A stretch of DNA of 64,000 nucleotides from Brucepastera parasyntrophica. GTDB lineage: Bacteria; Spirochaetota; Spirochaetia; Treponematales; Treponemataceae. The notes under the pieces were generated by a model that ran no database searches, was not told the origin of the DNA, and saw nothing but the letters and a program-made list of their open reading frames with translations. The DNA lies in NCBI RefSeq assembly GCF_022376835.1, contig NZ_CP084606.1:614501-678500 (forward strand). Reading direction: 5' to 3'. A program made the translations under genes and the position numbers. How positions within the stretch are numbered: position 1 is the stretch's first letter; every line of letters begins with the position of its first letter. This document shows, piece after piece, positions 35,560 to 46,583 of this stretch.

Positions 35560-35943
35560 ATGAAGAAAACAAGGTATATTGCGGGCGCGGTTATCATACT
35601 CGCGCTGGTGTGCGTCCTCGGAGGATGCAATATGAACTCCGATTCGGTAAGTGTGGAAGAACGCGTTAAAATGTTTATCTCGGACGCGAACGCGAAAAGT
35701 TACAGCAGTCTGAAAGCCCATACCCATCCGGACGCCGCCCAGTACAATCAGGCAAACTCCAGTTTCTGGGAGACCAGACTTGAAACAGCCCTTAATCTTT
35801 CATATGGTTCCCGCAGCGGGGATACGGTCCTGGTAAACGGAAATTCCACCAGCTTCACCTTTTATCTCAAGGAAGATGATCCCGACGTTTACAAGATTTA
35901 CAAAATTGTCCAGTCGGGTAATGCCACGCCCATTTTCCAGTAA
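35560..35943 (+). CDS. Small lipoprotein, third gene of the FecR unit
   Basis: Starting at ATG 35560 with a GGAGG RBS, the signal peptide ends in a lipobox (VCVLGGC). The mature part is about 105 residues and ends in a strand-rich region (TSFTFYLKEDDPDVYKIYKI). No family is recognised. A terminator follows directly. Confidence 0.75.
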   Translation: MKKTRYIAGAVIILALVCVLGGCNMNSDSVSVEERVKMFISDANAKSYSSLKAHTHPDAAQYNQANSSFWETRLETALNLSYGSRSGDTVLVNGNSTSFTFYLKEDDPDVYKIYKIVQSGNATPIFQ

Positions 35944-35960
35944 GCGGCACTCAATAGTAA

Positions 35961-35990
35961 AATCCCTGGACCCCGGTTCAGGGATTTTTT
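35961..35990 (+). terminator. Rho-independent terminator of the FecR unit
   Basis: AATCCCTG (35961-35968) pairs with CAGGGATT (35979-35986), and the stem runs into a run of T. Confidence 0.85.
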
Positions 35991-36202
35991 TATTCGAAAG
36001 TCCCGTTTAATGCGGACCGCGTCCGTGTTCTGTTAAGGGACATATGTAATGGCCGCTTTGATAACCCGCGAATACCCCGCAGTTCACTGCGGCTGAAATC
36101 ACAGAACGCTTTCAAAAATCCTGTATTTTAAATTTCCTCTTGAACAAATCTCCCCGCAGAATAACAGGTCTGGGACACCCCGCAGCTTGACCGGAAAGTT
36201 TA

Positions 36203-36257
36203 TTGACAGGACTTATTATAACACTTATTATAAGTATTATAATAAGTGTTATAATAA
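36203..36257 (+). promoter_or_regulatory. Promoter overlapped by a large operator, ROK gene
   Basis: TTGACA at 36203-36208, a 17-base spacer and TATTAT at 36226-36231 form a strong promoter. A perfect inverted repeat covers its -10 region: two 21-base arms (36213-36233 and 36237-36257, half-site TTATTATAACACTTATTATAA less one end) around GTA. The ROK regulator encoded just downstream is the likely ligand, giving autorepression. Confidence 0.85.
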
Positions 36258-36267
36258 AGGGGGCAGA

Positions 36268-37284
36268 ATGACAGGAACCAATGAACAGCTGAGAAAAATG
36301 AATACCGAGACAATCCGGGATATTTTCCGGTCCCTTAAAACCGCTACAAAATCGGACATTTCGAGGCGGAGCGGTCTTTCCTACGCGACCTGCAGCAACG
36401 TACTGAACGAGCTTTCGGCCTCGGGCGAAATTCTTGTCCTGGACGAATTTAAAACGGAGAGCGGCCGCCCCGCCCATCAGTACAGGTATAACGGGGATTT
36501 CGCGCGGATCCTGTGCATGTTTTTTACAAACGAAGGCCAGCGGCCTGAAGTCTTTTTTTCTGTCTGCAATCTTGAAGGAGAGGAAACGGAGCGGAAGAAT
36601 ATACGCTACCGGGCCTTCGGCTACGACGAGGCTGAACAGCTGACGGCATCACTCCTGGAAAAATATCCCGAAATACGCTGTATCGCGCTGGGCATACCGG
36701 GAGTTGTCCTGAAAAACAGGACCATTGATATATGCGATATTGAAAGTCTGGAACAGCTTGAAATGGCTGACCTCCTTGAGAAAAAATTCGGCGTACCGGT
36801 TATTCTCGAAAATGATATGAATCTTACCGCTCTGGGGTTCGCCCGCCAGCACGGCTGGGAATCCGCCGTGGTTATGACCTTTCCTGAAGACAATTTTCCA
36901 GGTTCGGGGCTGGTTGCGGACGGCCGCATAATACGCGGCAGCAGTAATTTTGCCGGGGAAATTTCTTTTCTGCCCTATGGGTTCAATAGAAAAAAGCAGC
37001 GGCTTCTTTTGAAAGACCCCGGGGAGGTCCCCGGGTTTGCGGCTAAGGCTGTAAGTTCCATAATCGCTGTTTTAAATCCGGAAGTGATCCTGCTTACCGG
37101 CAGCCTTCTCGGCAAGGAAATGCTCAGGGACATACTGCACCAGTGCCGCCAGGATATCCCGCGCGAACATATGCCGGGGATTCATATTGAGTCGGATATC
37201 AGCGGGTATTACTTCAGGGGGCTTTTTTCCATGGCCCTCGATTTTGCCTCGTACCCGCTCCAGATTACGGAAAAAAAACTATAG
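36268..37284 (+). CDS. ROK-family transcriptional regulator
   Basis: An N-terminal winged HTH (IRDIFRSLKTATKSDISRRSGLS) is joined to a ROK sugar-kinase-like domain with recognisable elements (ALGIPGVV, ILENDMNLTALGFARQ, FAGEISFLP). The usual zinc-binding CxxGxxGCxE cluster is absent. It starts at ATG 36268 (AAAGGGGG RBS) after its own operator, and precedes an MFS transporter by 36 bases, so it probably senses the sugar that the transporter imports. Confidence 0.9.
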   Translation: MTGTNEQLRKMNTETIRDIFRSLKTATKSDISRRSGLSYATCSNVLNELSASGEILVLDEFKTESGRPAHQYRYNGDFARILCMFFTNEGQRPEVFFSVCNLEGEETERKNIRYRAFGYDEAEQLTASLLEKYPEIRCIALGIPGVVLKNRTIDICDIESLEQLEMADLLEKKFGVPVILENDMNLTALGFARQHGWESAVVMTFPEDNFPGSGLVADGRIIRGSSNFAGEISFLPYGFNRKKQRLLLKDPGEVPGFAAKAVSSIIAVLNPEVILLTGSLLGKEMLRDILHQCRQDIPREHMPGIHIESDISGYYFRGLFSMALDFASYPLQITEKKL

Positions 37285-37320
37285 GCTGAATATGTCCCGC
37301 AAAAATAAAAGGAGAAAGCA

Positions 37321-38511
37321 ATGGCGACTTTTTTTCTGATTGTAATTTACATCACCTTTATCAGTCTCGGCCTGCCCGATTCACTTCTGGGTTCTGTCTG
37401 GCCAGTCATGTATCCCGATCTGGGCGCTGGTATAGGGATGATAGGGATTATTTCAATGATAATAAGCGGAGGAACTATCCTTTCCAGCCTGATGAGTGAA
37501 AGGCTTATACGGAAATTCGGGACCGGACCGGTTACGTTCTTCAGCGTACTCGCGACAGCCGCAGCCCTGCTGGGATTTTCGTTCGCGCCCGGTTTTTTGT
37601 GGCTGGCCTTTCTTGCCGTCCCGCTCGGACTTGGCGCGGGTTCCGTTGACGCGGCCCTGAATAATTATGTTGCGCTGAATTACAAACCCCATCACATGAG
37701 CTGGCTGCACTGTTTCTGGGGGATAGGAGCTTTTACCGGACCCATGATTATGGCCCGTTTTATCCAGAACGGAAATAACTGGAGGGGTGGATACCTGACT
37801 GTGGGAATTATCCAGACAGCTGTTGTTCTTTTGCTGCTGGTGACCCTTCCCCTATGGAAAAAAAATGAAAAACGTGAAACATCAGCGGCAGAACCTGTTT
37901 CAGGAAAAGAAGAGTTTTCCGGGCCTGTGCTGAAAATCAGGGGAGTAAAGGCATCCCTTGCGGCCTTTATTTTTTACTGCGGCGTGGAGCATTCGTTAAA
38001 TTACTGGGGAAGCACCTTTCTCGTGGAAGCGAGAAATCTTTCTCCCGCGACGGCAGCCCGCTGGATATCCCTGTTCTTTGCGGGAATTACAGTCGGACGG
38101 TTTCTTTCCGGCTTTCTGACCATGAAATTCCGCAGTTCCGTGCTGATAAGGGCCGGACAGATTCTGGTAACAGCAGGCGCACTTTTACTGATTATTCCCT
38201 TCAGTCCGTGGTTTTCTCTTGCCGGCATCATAATCATCGGGCTTGGCTGCGCTCCCGTTTTCCCGGGTATGCTTCATGAGACACCCTACCGGTTTGGGGA
38301 ACAGCAGTCCCAGAAAATCATGGGAATGCAGATGGCCTTCGCCTATATGGGAGGAACCTTTTTGCCTCCGCTGTTTGGTCTGATAGCGTCAAAAATGGGG
38401 CTTTCCCTGTTTCCGTATTTTTTGCTTGCCTACAGTATCCTTATGTTTATCCCCTCCGAACGGATCAACAGGATTATATCTGAAAGACGCGCCGCCAAGG
38501 CGGAGTCCTGA
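37321..38511 (+). CDS. MFS transporter, probably sugar
   Basis: A 396-residue major-facilitator protein resembling FucP-like permeases: LGLPDSLLGSVWPVMYPDLG in helix 1, GGTILSSLMSERLIRKFGTG, and DAALNNYVALNYKPHHMSWL in the first half. The central cytoplasmic loop is charged. RBS AAGGAG. It lies behind a ROK regulator and before a terminator, forming a two-gene sugar-responsive unit (substrate inferred from context only). Confidence 0.88.
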   Translation: MATFFLIVIYITFISLGLPDSLLGSVWPVMYPDLGAGIGMIGIISMIISGGTILSSLMSERLIRKFGTGPVTFFSVLATAAALLGFSFAPGFLWLAFLAVPLGLGAGSVDAALNNYVALNYKPHHMSWLHCFWGIGAFTGPMIMARFIQNGNNWRGGYLTVGIIQTAVVLLLLVTLPLWKKNEKRETSAAEPVSGKEEFSGPVLKIRGVKASLAAFIFYCGVEHSLNYWGSTFLVEARNLSPATAARWISLFFAGITVGRFLSGFLTMKFRSSVLIRAGQILVTAGALLLIIPFSPWFSLAGIIIIGLGCAPVFPGMLHETPYRFGEQQSQKIMGMQMAFAYMGGTFLPPLFGLIASKMGLSLFPYFLLAYSILMFIPSERINRIISERRAAKAES

Positions 38512-38579
38512 AAGAAACCTCATACTTTTTCCCGGCTTAGATACATACAGTAGAACCATTAATTCTGACAAGAATTGTT

Positions 38580-38612
38580 GCGGACAGGGTAATTACGCTG
38601 TCCGTTTTTTTT
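38580..38612 (+). terminator. Rho-independent terminator after the MFS gene
   Basis: CGGACAG (38581-38587) and CTGTCCG (38598-38604) followed by eight T. Confidence 0.9.
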
Positions 38613-38634
38613 ATTTAAAAAAAGGTTTTTCCTC

Positions 38635-38685
38635 TTGACAGGCTAGTATTTACTAGCTATATTTAAGCTAGTAAATACTAGCCTG
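38635..38685 (+). promoter_or_regulatory. Promoter with twin operators, TetR/radical SAM unit
   Basis: TTGACA at 38635-38640, 17 bases, TATATT at 38658-38663. Two 20-base arms (38639-38658 and 38666-38685) are inverted copies, and each arm is itself palindromic (GCTAGTA-TT-TACTAGC). This places one TetR-type operator in the spacer and one just behind the -10 element, a design for tight autorepression. Confidence 0.85.
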
Positions 38686-38701
38686 CATACAGGGGATATC
38701 T

Positions 38702-39340
38702 GTGGAAAGAAGAAACACAAAACAATTAATTTTGGATGAAGCGCTTGAGCTGTTTTCTGTCAGCGGCTATGACGGTGTAACCGTGAAGGACATCGCCGAT
38801 GCTGTAGGTATTAAGGACAGTTCGCTGTACAAACACTTTAAGAGCAAGCAGGAGATATACGATTCCCTGCTGGAAGAAATGGATGCGCGCTTTGCGGAGA
38901 CAGTTTCCATGTATCGCCTTCCCCAAGGTGAAATTAAAAGGGTAGCCGCAGAATATGGCCGCAATGACCTTGTCTGGCTGAAGCAGGCATGCGAGGCAAT
39001 CTTTTTGTTTTTCCTCAAGGACCCGAAAGCGTCCCGGTTTCGGAAAATGTTGATGATCGAGCAATACAAAAACAGCAATGCAGCAAAAACATTTCAGAAC
39101 TGGTTTATTGATTCAGCGATGCATTTCCAAACCGAGCTTTTTTCTGAAATGATTGCCCAGGGGTTTTTTCGGAAAGGGCCCGCGGATATCATTGCGCTGC
39201 AATTTTACGCTCCGTTTTATCTGATCCTTTGCCAATATGATACTATGCCGGAAAAAGAAGGCGACGCGGTTATGCTGCTCATGCGGCACATTGAACAGTT
39301 TGCGATTGTATACCAAATTAGAAACGGGGTGGTAAAATGA
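38702..39340 (+). CDS. TetR-family transcriptional regulator
   Basis: A GTG start at 38702 gives 212 residues. The HTH covers residues 5-50 (TKQLILDEALELFSVSGYDG, VTVKDIADAVGIKDSSLYKH, FKSKQEIYDSLLEEMD); the ligand-binding helical domain follows. It overlaps the radical SAM start by ATGA, so the two are one unit under the twin operators upstream. Confidence 0.92.
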   Translation: MERRNTKQLILDEALELFSVSGYDGVTVKDIADAVGIKDSSLYKHFKSKQEIYDSLLEEMDARFAETVSMYRLPQGEIKRVAAEYGRNDLVWLKQACEAIFLFFLKDPKASRFRKMLMIEQYKNSNAAKTFQNWFIDSAMHFQTELFSEMIAQGFFRKGPADIIALQFYAPFYLILCQYDTMPEKEGDAVMLLMRHIEQFAIVYQIRNGVVK

Positions 39341-40415
39341 ATCTGAACATTTTTATGAACCGAGGAATCAACAATATTCTGAAAACAGTAAGGCGTTATT
39401 ACATGAGCAGCCGGGAAGGACGCGCTTTTCTTTCCCGCATGCTGCCCCGCGTTCAAAAAGCGCCGCAATCCGAAACCGTTATGAAAAAGCCGGTATCCAC
39501 ATTCCATCATTTTTAATTGCCAGCATTGCTTCACAGTGTAATCTGCATTGTTCCGGATGCTATGCCAGAGCCAATGGCGCTTGCGGCAGCAGTGTAACGC
39601 AGCCTGATCTTGACACCGCAAAATGGGAATCCATCTTTAATGAGGCGGCACAGCTCGGTATTCCTTTTATCCTGCTGGCCGGCGGCGAACCATTTTTGCG
39701 GTATGACGTTATAGAGGCCGCGTCCCGCGTCAGGGATATTATTTTTCCGGTTTTCACAAATGGAACCCGGATTGACGATGACTGCCTTTCGCTGCTGGAT
39801 CGCAGCCGCAATGTAATCCCGATTTTCAGCCTGGAAGGAGATGCAGCGAAAACAGATGTGCGCCGCGGCGAAGGTGTATACGCGGCGGTACAGAAGGCAA
39901 TGAGCCGTCTGCAGGAAAAAGGGATATTGTTTGGTGTCTCTATAACGGTCACAACAGAAAACATGCAGGCAGTTACAGACCCCTCTTATATTTCTAATTT
40001 AAGGAACATGGGTTGTGGCCTGGCATTCTTTGTAGAGTATGTGCCTGTAAGCGAACAAACGGAACATCTTGCATTGGACAAGGAGGATTTGGCCGAGTTG
40101 GGCAATGCCGTTTCAGCGCTGAGAGGGGATATGTCTGATATGGTTATCCTCTCTTTCCCCGGAGACGAAGAGGCAATGGGTGGATGTCTGGCATCGGGAC
40201 GCGGTTTTTTTCACATTAATTCCGTTGGCGGCGCTGAACCCTGCCCCTTTTCACCTTATGCGAAGTACAACCTGAAGTCATGTTCTGTTCTTGACGTGTT
40301 ACAGTCCGGCTATTTTGCGGAGTTAAGAGAAATCGCAAAAAATGCGGACACACATAATGGAGGATGCACACTTTTTCAGGAGAGAAACAAGGTCGCAACT
40401 CTGTATGCAGGATAG
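39337..40415 (+). pseudogene. Radical SAM enzyme, single-base frameshift
   Basis: From ATG 39337 the frame encodes a short N-terminal region and then breaks; one extra A in the A5 run 39455-39459 restores ...RVQKSAAIRNRYEKAGIHIP and the CxxxCxxC cluster motif (Cys68, Cys72, Cys75 of CNLHCSGC), followed by LLAGGEPFLRYD, the rest of the barrel and a Cys-containing C-terminus (GGAEPCPFSPYA, NGGCTLF) that may bind a further cluster. Repaired length is 359 residues. It uses S-adenosylmethionine radical chemistry; target unknown. It is controlled with the TetR gene. Confidence 0.82.
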
Positions 40416-40496
40416 ATTAAGAATGCATGTACACCCGGGGTGTTTTGTAGTTTAGCCGCCGATTATCCTGAAAATAAGTTTCTAAAGCGTGAAAAG

Positions 40497-40530
40497 ACAG
40501 GCGTATCGTTCTTTTTAGCGATACGCCTGT
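40497..40530. terminator. Strong hairpin between convergent genes
   Basis: A 12-base-pair stem (ACAGGCGTATCG and its complement) between the radical SAM gene and clpB. No clear T run on either side, so the terminator call is moderate; it could serve both strands. Confidence 0.5.
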
Positions 40531-40627
40531 TCGTCATTTGCATCCCCATAAGGCAGCTGCCATAATTCCGTTTTGCATTATGCTGTTTTATTAACAGCCT
40601 CCTTCCCGCTGGCTCTTTTTTCTGAAT

Positions 40628-43243
40628 TCAGGAAATTATTTTTTTTGCAGGCGCGGCCTTTCCTTTTTCAAAAACCAGCCCGTCCGCTCCCGGCGGATAG
40701 GTTACATGAATTACTGACCCATCCGGGAATTCGCCGGCAAGCACATGCTTTGCCAGAGGGTTTTCAAGTTCGCTCTGGATTGCCCGTTTCAGAGGACGGG
40801 CGCCGTAAAGCGGATCAAATCCGACATCGGCCAGATACTGTTTTGCTTCAGGATCAATAACAAGTTTAAGTCTCCGGCTTTCAAGGCGGGATGCAACCGA
40901 ATTAAGCTGAATATCGGCGATCTTGAGAATATTGTCCTTGTTTAGCCGGTTAAAGGTCAGAATTTCATCTATCCTGTTCAGGAATTCGGGACGGAAATTT
41001 TCCTTCAATAGTTCAGCGACGCGGGGTTTAATTTCATCAAGCGTTTTTGCGGTAAGGATATAATCGGAACCTATATTACTCGTCATAATAATTATGACAT
41101 TTCGGAAATCGACAACCCTCCCCTGCCCGTCAGTAAGCCGCCCGTCATCAAGCACCTGAAGAAGGACATTGAAAACATCAGGATGGGCTTTTTCAACCTC
41201 GTCAAAAAGAACGACGCTGTAGGGCCGGCGGCGGACAGCCTCGGTAAGCTGACCGCCTTCTTCATAACCGACATAGCCCGGAGGCGCGCCGATAAGACGG
41301 CTTACCGCGTGTTTTTCCATATACTCGCTCATATCTATGCGGGTAAGGGCTCTTTCATCATTAAAAAGAAAATCCGCAAGGGTCCTCGCCAGTTCGGTCT
41401 TGCCTACGCCGGTCGGTCCTACACAAAGGAAGCTTCCGAGAGGGCGGTTTATATCCGAAAGCCCTGCTTTATTGCGCCGGATTGCGTCCGAAACAGCCTT
41501 GACGGCGTCATCCTGTCCGACAACTCTTTTCTGGAGTACTGACTCAAGCTGGAGATATTTTTGCTGCTCGCTTGCGAGCATTTTTGAAACGGGAATCCCT
41601 GTCCATGAAGAAACGATTTTTGCGATATCTTCTTCCGATACTTCTTCACGCAGAAGCTGGCCCGAGTTGCCGGCGTTTTTTTCGAGGGCGTCGGTTGCTG
41701 CCTGCATTTTCTTTTCAATTTCAGGGATACTGCCGTATTTAATTTCAGCGGCCTTTGTCAGGTTTCCTTCCCTGGTATAGCGTGTTTCTTCATTGCGGAG
41801 CTGTTCAAGTTCTTCCTTGAACTTCCTGACTTCGTCAATGCGGCCCTTTTCATTCTGCCATTGGGCTTTCATCGCATCGCGCCTGGCACCCATCTCTGCA
41901 AGTTCCGCCTCGATCTTGCCCAGGCGTTCCACGGATGCGGGATCTTTTTCCTTTGAAAGGGAAAGTTTTTCAATATTCATTTGCAGAATTTTGCGTTCAA
42001 CCTGGTCCAGTTCTGTCGGCTGGCTTTCTATTTCCATTTTCAGACGGCTGGCGGCCTCATCAACAAGGTCTATTGCCTTATCAGGTAAAAACCTGCTGGT
42101 AATATACCGGTCGGAAAGGGTCGCAGCGGCAACAAGGGCCTCGTCTCTGATGCGGACCCCGTGATGGACTTCATATTTTTCCTGCAGTCCCCGGAGAATA
42201 GCTATGGTGTCTTCTACGCTTGGCTCAGGACAGTAAACCTGCTGGAAACGGCGCTCAAGGGCGGCGTCCTTTTCGATATACTTCCGGTATTCATTTAAAG
42301 TGGTCGCGCCTATTGCGCGGAGTTCGCCCCGGGCAAGGGCAGGTTTGAGCAGGTTGGAGGCGTCCATGGAACCCTCGCTGGCGCCTGCTCCGACCAGAGT
42401 ATGCAGTTCATCAATAAAAAGAATAATCAGTCCGTCTGACTTCTGGACCTCCGATATAACAGCTTTGAGACGTTCTTCAAATTCACCCCGGAATTTTGCG
42501 CCGGCGACAAGAGCCCCGAGGTCAAGGGCGAGGAGTCTTTTGCCCTTAAGGCTGTCGGGAACATCACCCGAAACAATGCGGCGCGCAAGTCCTTCGACTA
42601 TCGCGGTTTTTCCGACACCGGGTTCCCCGATGAGAACAGGATTATTCTTGGTCCGGCGGGACAGAACCTGCATAACACGCCGGATTTCTTCATCCCTGCC
42701 TATTACCGGGTCAATTTTTTCCTGCCGGGCAAGGGCTGTCAGGTCCCTGCAGTATTTTTCAAGACTCTGGAAGGTCGCCTCGGGATCTTCAGAAGTAACC
42801 CGCTGGCTTCCCCGGATATCCTTGAGCGCGGAAAGTATGGCGTTTTTGTTTATCCCTTCCTTCCGAAGCAGATTACCCGCGGAGTCAGAGGCCTGGCTCA
42901 TTGCCAGCAGTAAATGTTCGGTTGAAACATAGTCATCTTTAAGATCCGCGGCTTCTTTTTCCGCCTTGGCGAGAGTTTTGAGTGTTGCGGGTGAAAAATA
43001 TACCTGGGCCGATTCGCCGGTTACCCGCGGAAGTGTATCCAGGTGGTCTTCCGTTTCCTTTATAAGCTTGTCAGGAGAAACTCCTATCTTTTCGACCAGC
43101 GGAGGGATAACCCCGCCCTCCTGCTGCAGAAGAGCAAGGAGCAAATGATCACTTTCAACCTGAGCATAATCATCTCTCTGGGCAATCGAGGTTGCTTCCT
43201 GAATTGCCTCACGTGTTTTTAATGTACATTTATCTAAATTCAT
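40628..43243 (-). CDS. clpB: ClpB disaggregase
   Basis: An 871-residue Hsp100 chaperone of normal length: N-terminal double Clp repeat (residues 1-150), first AAA+ domain with Walker A GEPGVGKT, a coiled-coil M domain (about 400-530, [20 protein letters not shown]), second AAA+ domain with GPTGVGKT, and the D2-small domain with [10 protein letters not shown]. It threads aggregated proteins with DnaK. No CIRCE or sigma-32-like promoter is evident upstream. Confidence 0.97.
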   Translation of the reverse strand: MNLDKCTLKTREAIQEATSIAQRDDYAQVESDHLLLALLQQEGGVIPPLVEKIGVSPDKLIKETEDHLDTLPRVTGESAQVYFSPATLKTLAKAEKEAADLKDDYVSTEHLLLAMSQASDSAGNLLRKEGINKNAILSALKDIRGSQRVTSEDPEATFQSLEKYCRDLTALARQEKIDPVIGRDEEIRRVMQVLSRRTKNNPVLIGEPGVGKTAIVEGLARRIVSGDVPDSLKGKRLLALDLGALVAGAKFRGEFEERLKAVISEVQKSDGLIILFIDELHTLVGAGASEGSMDASNLLKPALARGELRAIGATTLNEYRKYIEKDAALERRFQQVYCPEPSVEDTIAILRGLQEKYEVHHGVRIRDEALVAAATLSDRYITSRFLPDKAIDLVDEAASRLKMEIESQPTELDQVERKILQMNIEKLSLSKEKDPASVERLGKIEAELAEMGARRDAMKAQWQNEKGRIDEVRKFKEELEQLRNEETRYTREGNLTKAAEIKYGSIPEIEKKMQAATDALEKNAGNSGQLLREEVSEEDIAKIVSSWTGIPVSKMLASEQQKYLQLESVLQKRVVGQDDAVKAVSDAIRRNKAGLSDINRPLGSFLCVGPTGVGKTELARTLADFLFNDERALTRIDMSEYMEKHAVSRLIGAPPGYVGYEEGGQLTEAVRRRPYSVVLFDEVEKAHPDVFNVLLQVLDDGRLTDGQGRVVDFRNVIIIMTSNIGSDYILTAKTLDEIKPRVAELLKENFRPEFLNRIDEILTFNRLNKDNILKIADIQLNSVASRLESRRLKLVIDPEAKQYLADVGFDPLYGARPLKRAIQSELENPLAKHVLAGEFPDGSVIHVTYPPGADGLVFEKGKAAPAKKIIS

Positions 43244-43282
43244 ACTTTAAATATACTAATTCGGATGGGGATATGTCTATTT

Positions 43283-43501
43283 TCAGGGATTTTTAAATTT
43301 AGAATTTCGGGATTTTCCGGTTTTTTTCTCATTAGGAAAGGTTCGGTCAATATATTCCAGACATTTACTTGCTACGATTTGCACATGCTCATACCATATC
43401 CTGTATAATTCGTTGTCAACAACATTAGGATAGGGAGCGCCCTGAATATCAGAAACCAGCTGTTTCATAATCTCAATACCTTCATGATCCAGATGTTTCA
43501 T
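43283..43501 (-). CDS. Hypothetical protein (72 aa)
   Basis: ATG 43501 has a GAGGAG RBS; the in-frame upstream extension lacks one. The product (MKHLDHEGIEIMKQLVSDIQ...) is soluble with a basic tail (EKKTGKSRNSKFKNP). It lies behind the M16C protease gene by 32 bases and may be in its transcript. Not recognised. Confidence 0.6.
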   Translation of the reverse strand: MKHLDHEGIEIMKQLVSDIQGAPYPNVVDNELYRIWYEHVQIVASKCLEYIDRTFPNEKKTGKSRNSKFKNP

Positions 43502-43533
43502 GCTGTTTCTCCTCAAGCAATTATTGTTCACTA

Positions 43534-46500
43534 TTATATAGTAATTTTCGTATTATTTCCAGTAAATTCCGTCTTTTTCGCAGTCTTTATCTGTTTTTTT
43601 CCCCCCAGAATAACCTGTTTTGCCGTATCGAATTCTTTGAAAAGGTTCCGGGCGGAAGTCTGTATATCTTCAGGCTGGACAGAAATTATATGCTTTATTT
43701 TCTGCAAACGTAATTCATCGGTAATACCGTATAAAATCCTTATAAAGGCTGTAAAACCCTTGTCAGCAGGTGACCGGGGCTGGATTTCCCTGCTATAGCA
43801 CCCCGCAATTGTTTTTTCGAGATCAACAGGGTCTATTGCCTGTCCGGAAACCAGAGTGAGAGCTTCGCGGAAAACAGCCAGAGAACGCAGGGGCTGGGGG
43901 TCCCGGTATGTTGCCAGAATAAACAGTTTCTCAAGAGAATCCGGAAACGCAAAGGCGCCGTATGCGCCGCCTGTTGTACGGATTTGCTCCCACAGGACTC
44001 CGTTTGCAAGCCAGTTCCCGAGGACTGTAACAACGGCCTGCTCAAAGGTACCATACGGAGGCGCCGGAAGAACGGCCGCGGCAAATCCTACCTGAAGAGA
44101 AGAAGAAACAATGAATTCGAATTCCGGATTTTTTGAACGGGACCGCTTTTTGCCGTTTATTTTCAGAAGGGTCGCAAAATGCGGCTCAGCCCGGGAGGAA
44201 TCGGAATCAGGCCCGGAAGGAGCTCCAAAGGGTTCCGTCAGACGAGGAAGCATTGCCGATACCGAAGTAATAATTGAAGAAGTCCCGGTTATGTTGATTA
44301 TAATTCCGGCGGAAAGCAGCCTCGTATGAATTTCATCAAGGTCCGCCGCAAGCCTGGCCGCGGCCTTTTTGGTTTGTATTTTTTTGCACAAGGCCCTGAT
44401 GTACTGTATTTGTGAAATTCCGTTCCATATTTCATCAATAGCCCGGGACCTGCCGGTAAAGGCGGCTGATCTGGAAATGGCGTACTGGTTTCCGGCTGGA
44501 GCGATTGACGAGCCGAGATCATTTTTATACTCCAGTAAAAGATCTTCCAGACGTTTTTTATCTGAAAAATCAATATTTTCCAGAAATCTGAACAGAAGCG
44601 GAACTGCTTCGGGAATAAGCTCTTCAAGCATTTTTATCCGTATTATCAGAAGATCCCTGCCGGTAAGATTCCCGGGGAGAAGTTCAGGTAATTTTGTATT
44701 CTGAACCGGGGAACTTGAATAAAGGCTTGTCCCGAATCCGCCGGCGGTCTGCGCAAGCAGAGCGGAGGCTTCCGCCCAGTTCAGGGCAGGTTCCCCGTTT
44801 TTCCCCGCTGACAGACCCATTCCAGTAAAAGCCGAGGCAAAGAAAGGAAGCAGAGGATAGAATCCGGGCGGGAGTGTATCTACGGGAATTCCTATATCCA
44901 TATACGCAATGCCGTTTGTCGGCTGCTCATGAGTCAGAACAGGGATGGTTCCGGAAAAACCGATTTCAGTCTCTATGCGGTCAGGAACGCCCGACAAGTC
45001 CTCCCTCCTGAGATGAGGGATAAGCGCAAGCAGTTCGGGAGAATCTTCCTTTCGCTGAAGGGCATAAAAGTTCCGCTGTTTTTCAAGAAAATTTTCTCTG
45101 CTTTCGGGAGTTAGGCTTTTCTCAAAGGAGTCAGTATAGGAAGCCAGCGTTTCATCAAGCTTTTTTCCCAATTCTGGTCCGGATATACTACAACTACAGC
45201 GCGGTGTTTATTTCCTACCAGCCATTTTCTCAGGAGGTCCGTTATATATGAAGGGTTACCGTCAATTCTGCGTTTTACTTCCTCAAAGGCGGGAATAAAA
45301 CGCAGAGTATGTGAAGGTCCGAATCCATGAATCCAGCCGCGGAGAGAGCGGCGCATAAGAGCCAGGGCAAAGGGACCGCCGGACCTGCGTACTTCCCTGT
45401 TGCTGAAATCTATTGACCGGACGGCAGCCTGTATATCTTTTTCTGGCATACCATTTTTTTCAAGTTCCGCGAGGGTTTCGAGTATAGTACTTTCAACCCG
45501 GGCCGTATTCCGGGTATGGACTCCGCGCAGCCCGATAGAGAAACACATATGTTTAATTTCCGTTTCCAGACCGCTGGCAGGGGCTATGTCTTCGCCCAGT
45601 CCCGACTCAAGAAGAACCCTGTTCAGAGGCGAACCGTCATGGCCCATAAGAATTTCCGTAAGAAGACTTGCTTCCAGAATTGCTACAGGATCGGTTGCGT
45701 CAGGCAGGAGCCAGTTAAGCAGAACAGTAGTTTTCTCGGGGTCCTGTCCGGTTTCGGCAGGGGCCGGGATTTCAAATTTCCTGGGCTGGTCAAAACTCTG
45801 CGGGATACTTTCAAACACCGGTTTTTCAGCCGGAGTGAAGTGCCGTAAAAAACGTTCATTAAGGAGTTCAAGCTGTTTTTCCGTGGAAATATTTCCGCAC
45901 AGAAAAACCCTGCAGTTCACCGGATGATAATATTTTCTGTGAAAATCCTTAAACTGTTCATACGTAAGAGCCGGGATTTCCGCCGGGTCTCCGCCGGAAT
46001 CATGCATATACGGAGTGCCCATTAACAGGGATTTCAATGACCAGTCTCCGGCTATACTGTCAAAGGAAGAATAATTTCCCTTCATTTCATTGAACACAAC
46101 TCCCTGAATGGAAACTTTTCCGCTTGCTTCATCAATTTCAAAACGGTGTCCTTCCTGCCGGAAAACCCATTCTTCCAGTCCGGGAAAAAAGACCGCGTCT
46201 CCATAAACAGACATTAAATTGAAATAGTCGGATTCCACCATGGAACTTGCCGGATATACCGTCTTGTCAGAAAAAGTCATGGCGTTAAGAAACGTTTTTA
46301 CACTTTGCCTTACAAGAACAAGAAAGGGATCTTTGAGGGGATAGTTTTTGGAACCGCATAATACCGAATGCTCAAGAATATGGGGCGTTCCGGAAGAGTC
46401 GCTGCTCGGGGTCATAAAAGCGTAAGAAAAAAAGTTTTCTTCATCTGAATTGAGAATATGGTATACTTCAAGTCCGGTAACTGTATGCCGCGCACTGATA

Positions 46501-46583
46501 CCTCGGGCATTCATCTCCGGCAGTTCCTGAATATCGGTAATTTCAAATCCGTGAATTTCACTTCCTTTTTTTATTGTACCCAT
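43534..46583 (-). pseudogene. M16C metallopeptidase (presequence-protease type), single-base frameshift
   Basis: Two frames together give a ~1016-residue peptidase of the PreP/M16C subfamily. The N-terminal part has the inverted zinc motif HxxEH (HILEHSVLCGS), then SSMVESDYFNLMSVYGDAVF and FNEMKGNYSS; the second half has the inactive homologous domain (GGAYGAFAFPDS). The break is the T6 tract 45161-45166; one more base joins ...DQNWEKKLDETLASY.... It degrades unfolded peptides inside a large chamber. Its start overlaps the fliG stop by 13 bases, so it is coupled to that gene. Confidence 0.9.

Noticed and set aside
42300-42932. A 210-codon plus-strand frame within clpB
   Set aside because: Antisense shadow of the first AAA+ domain, rich in Ser/Arg.
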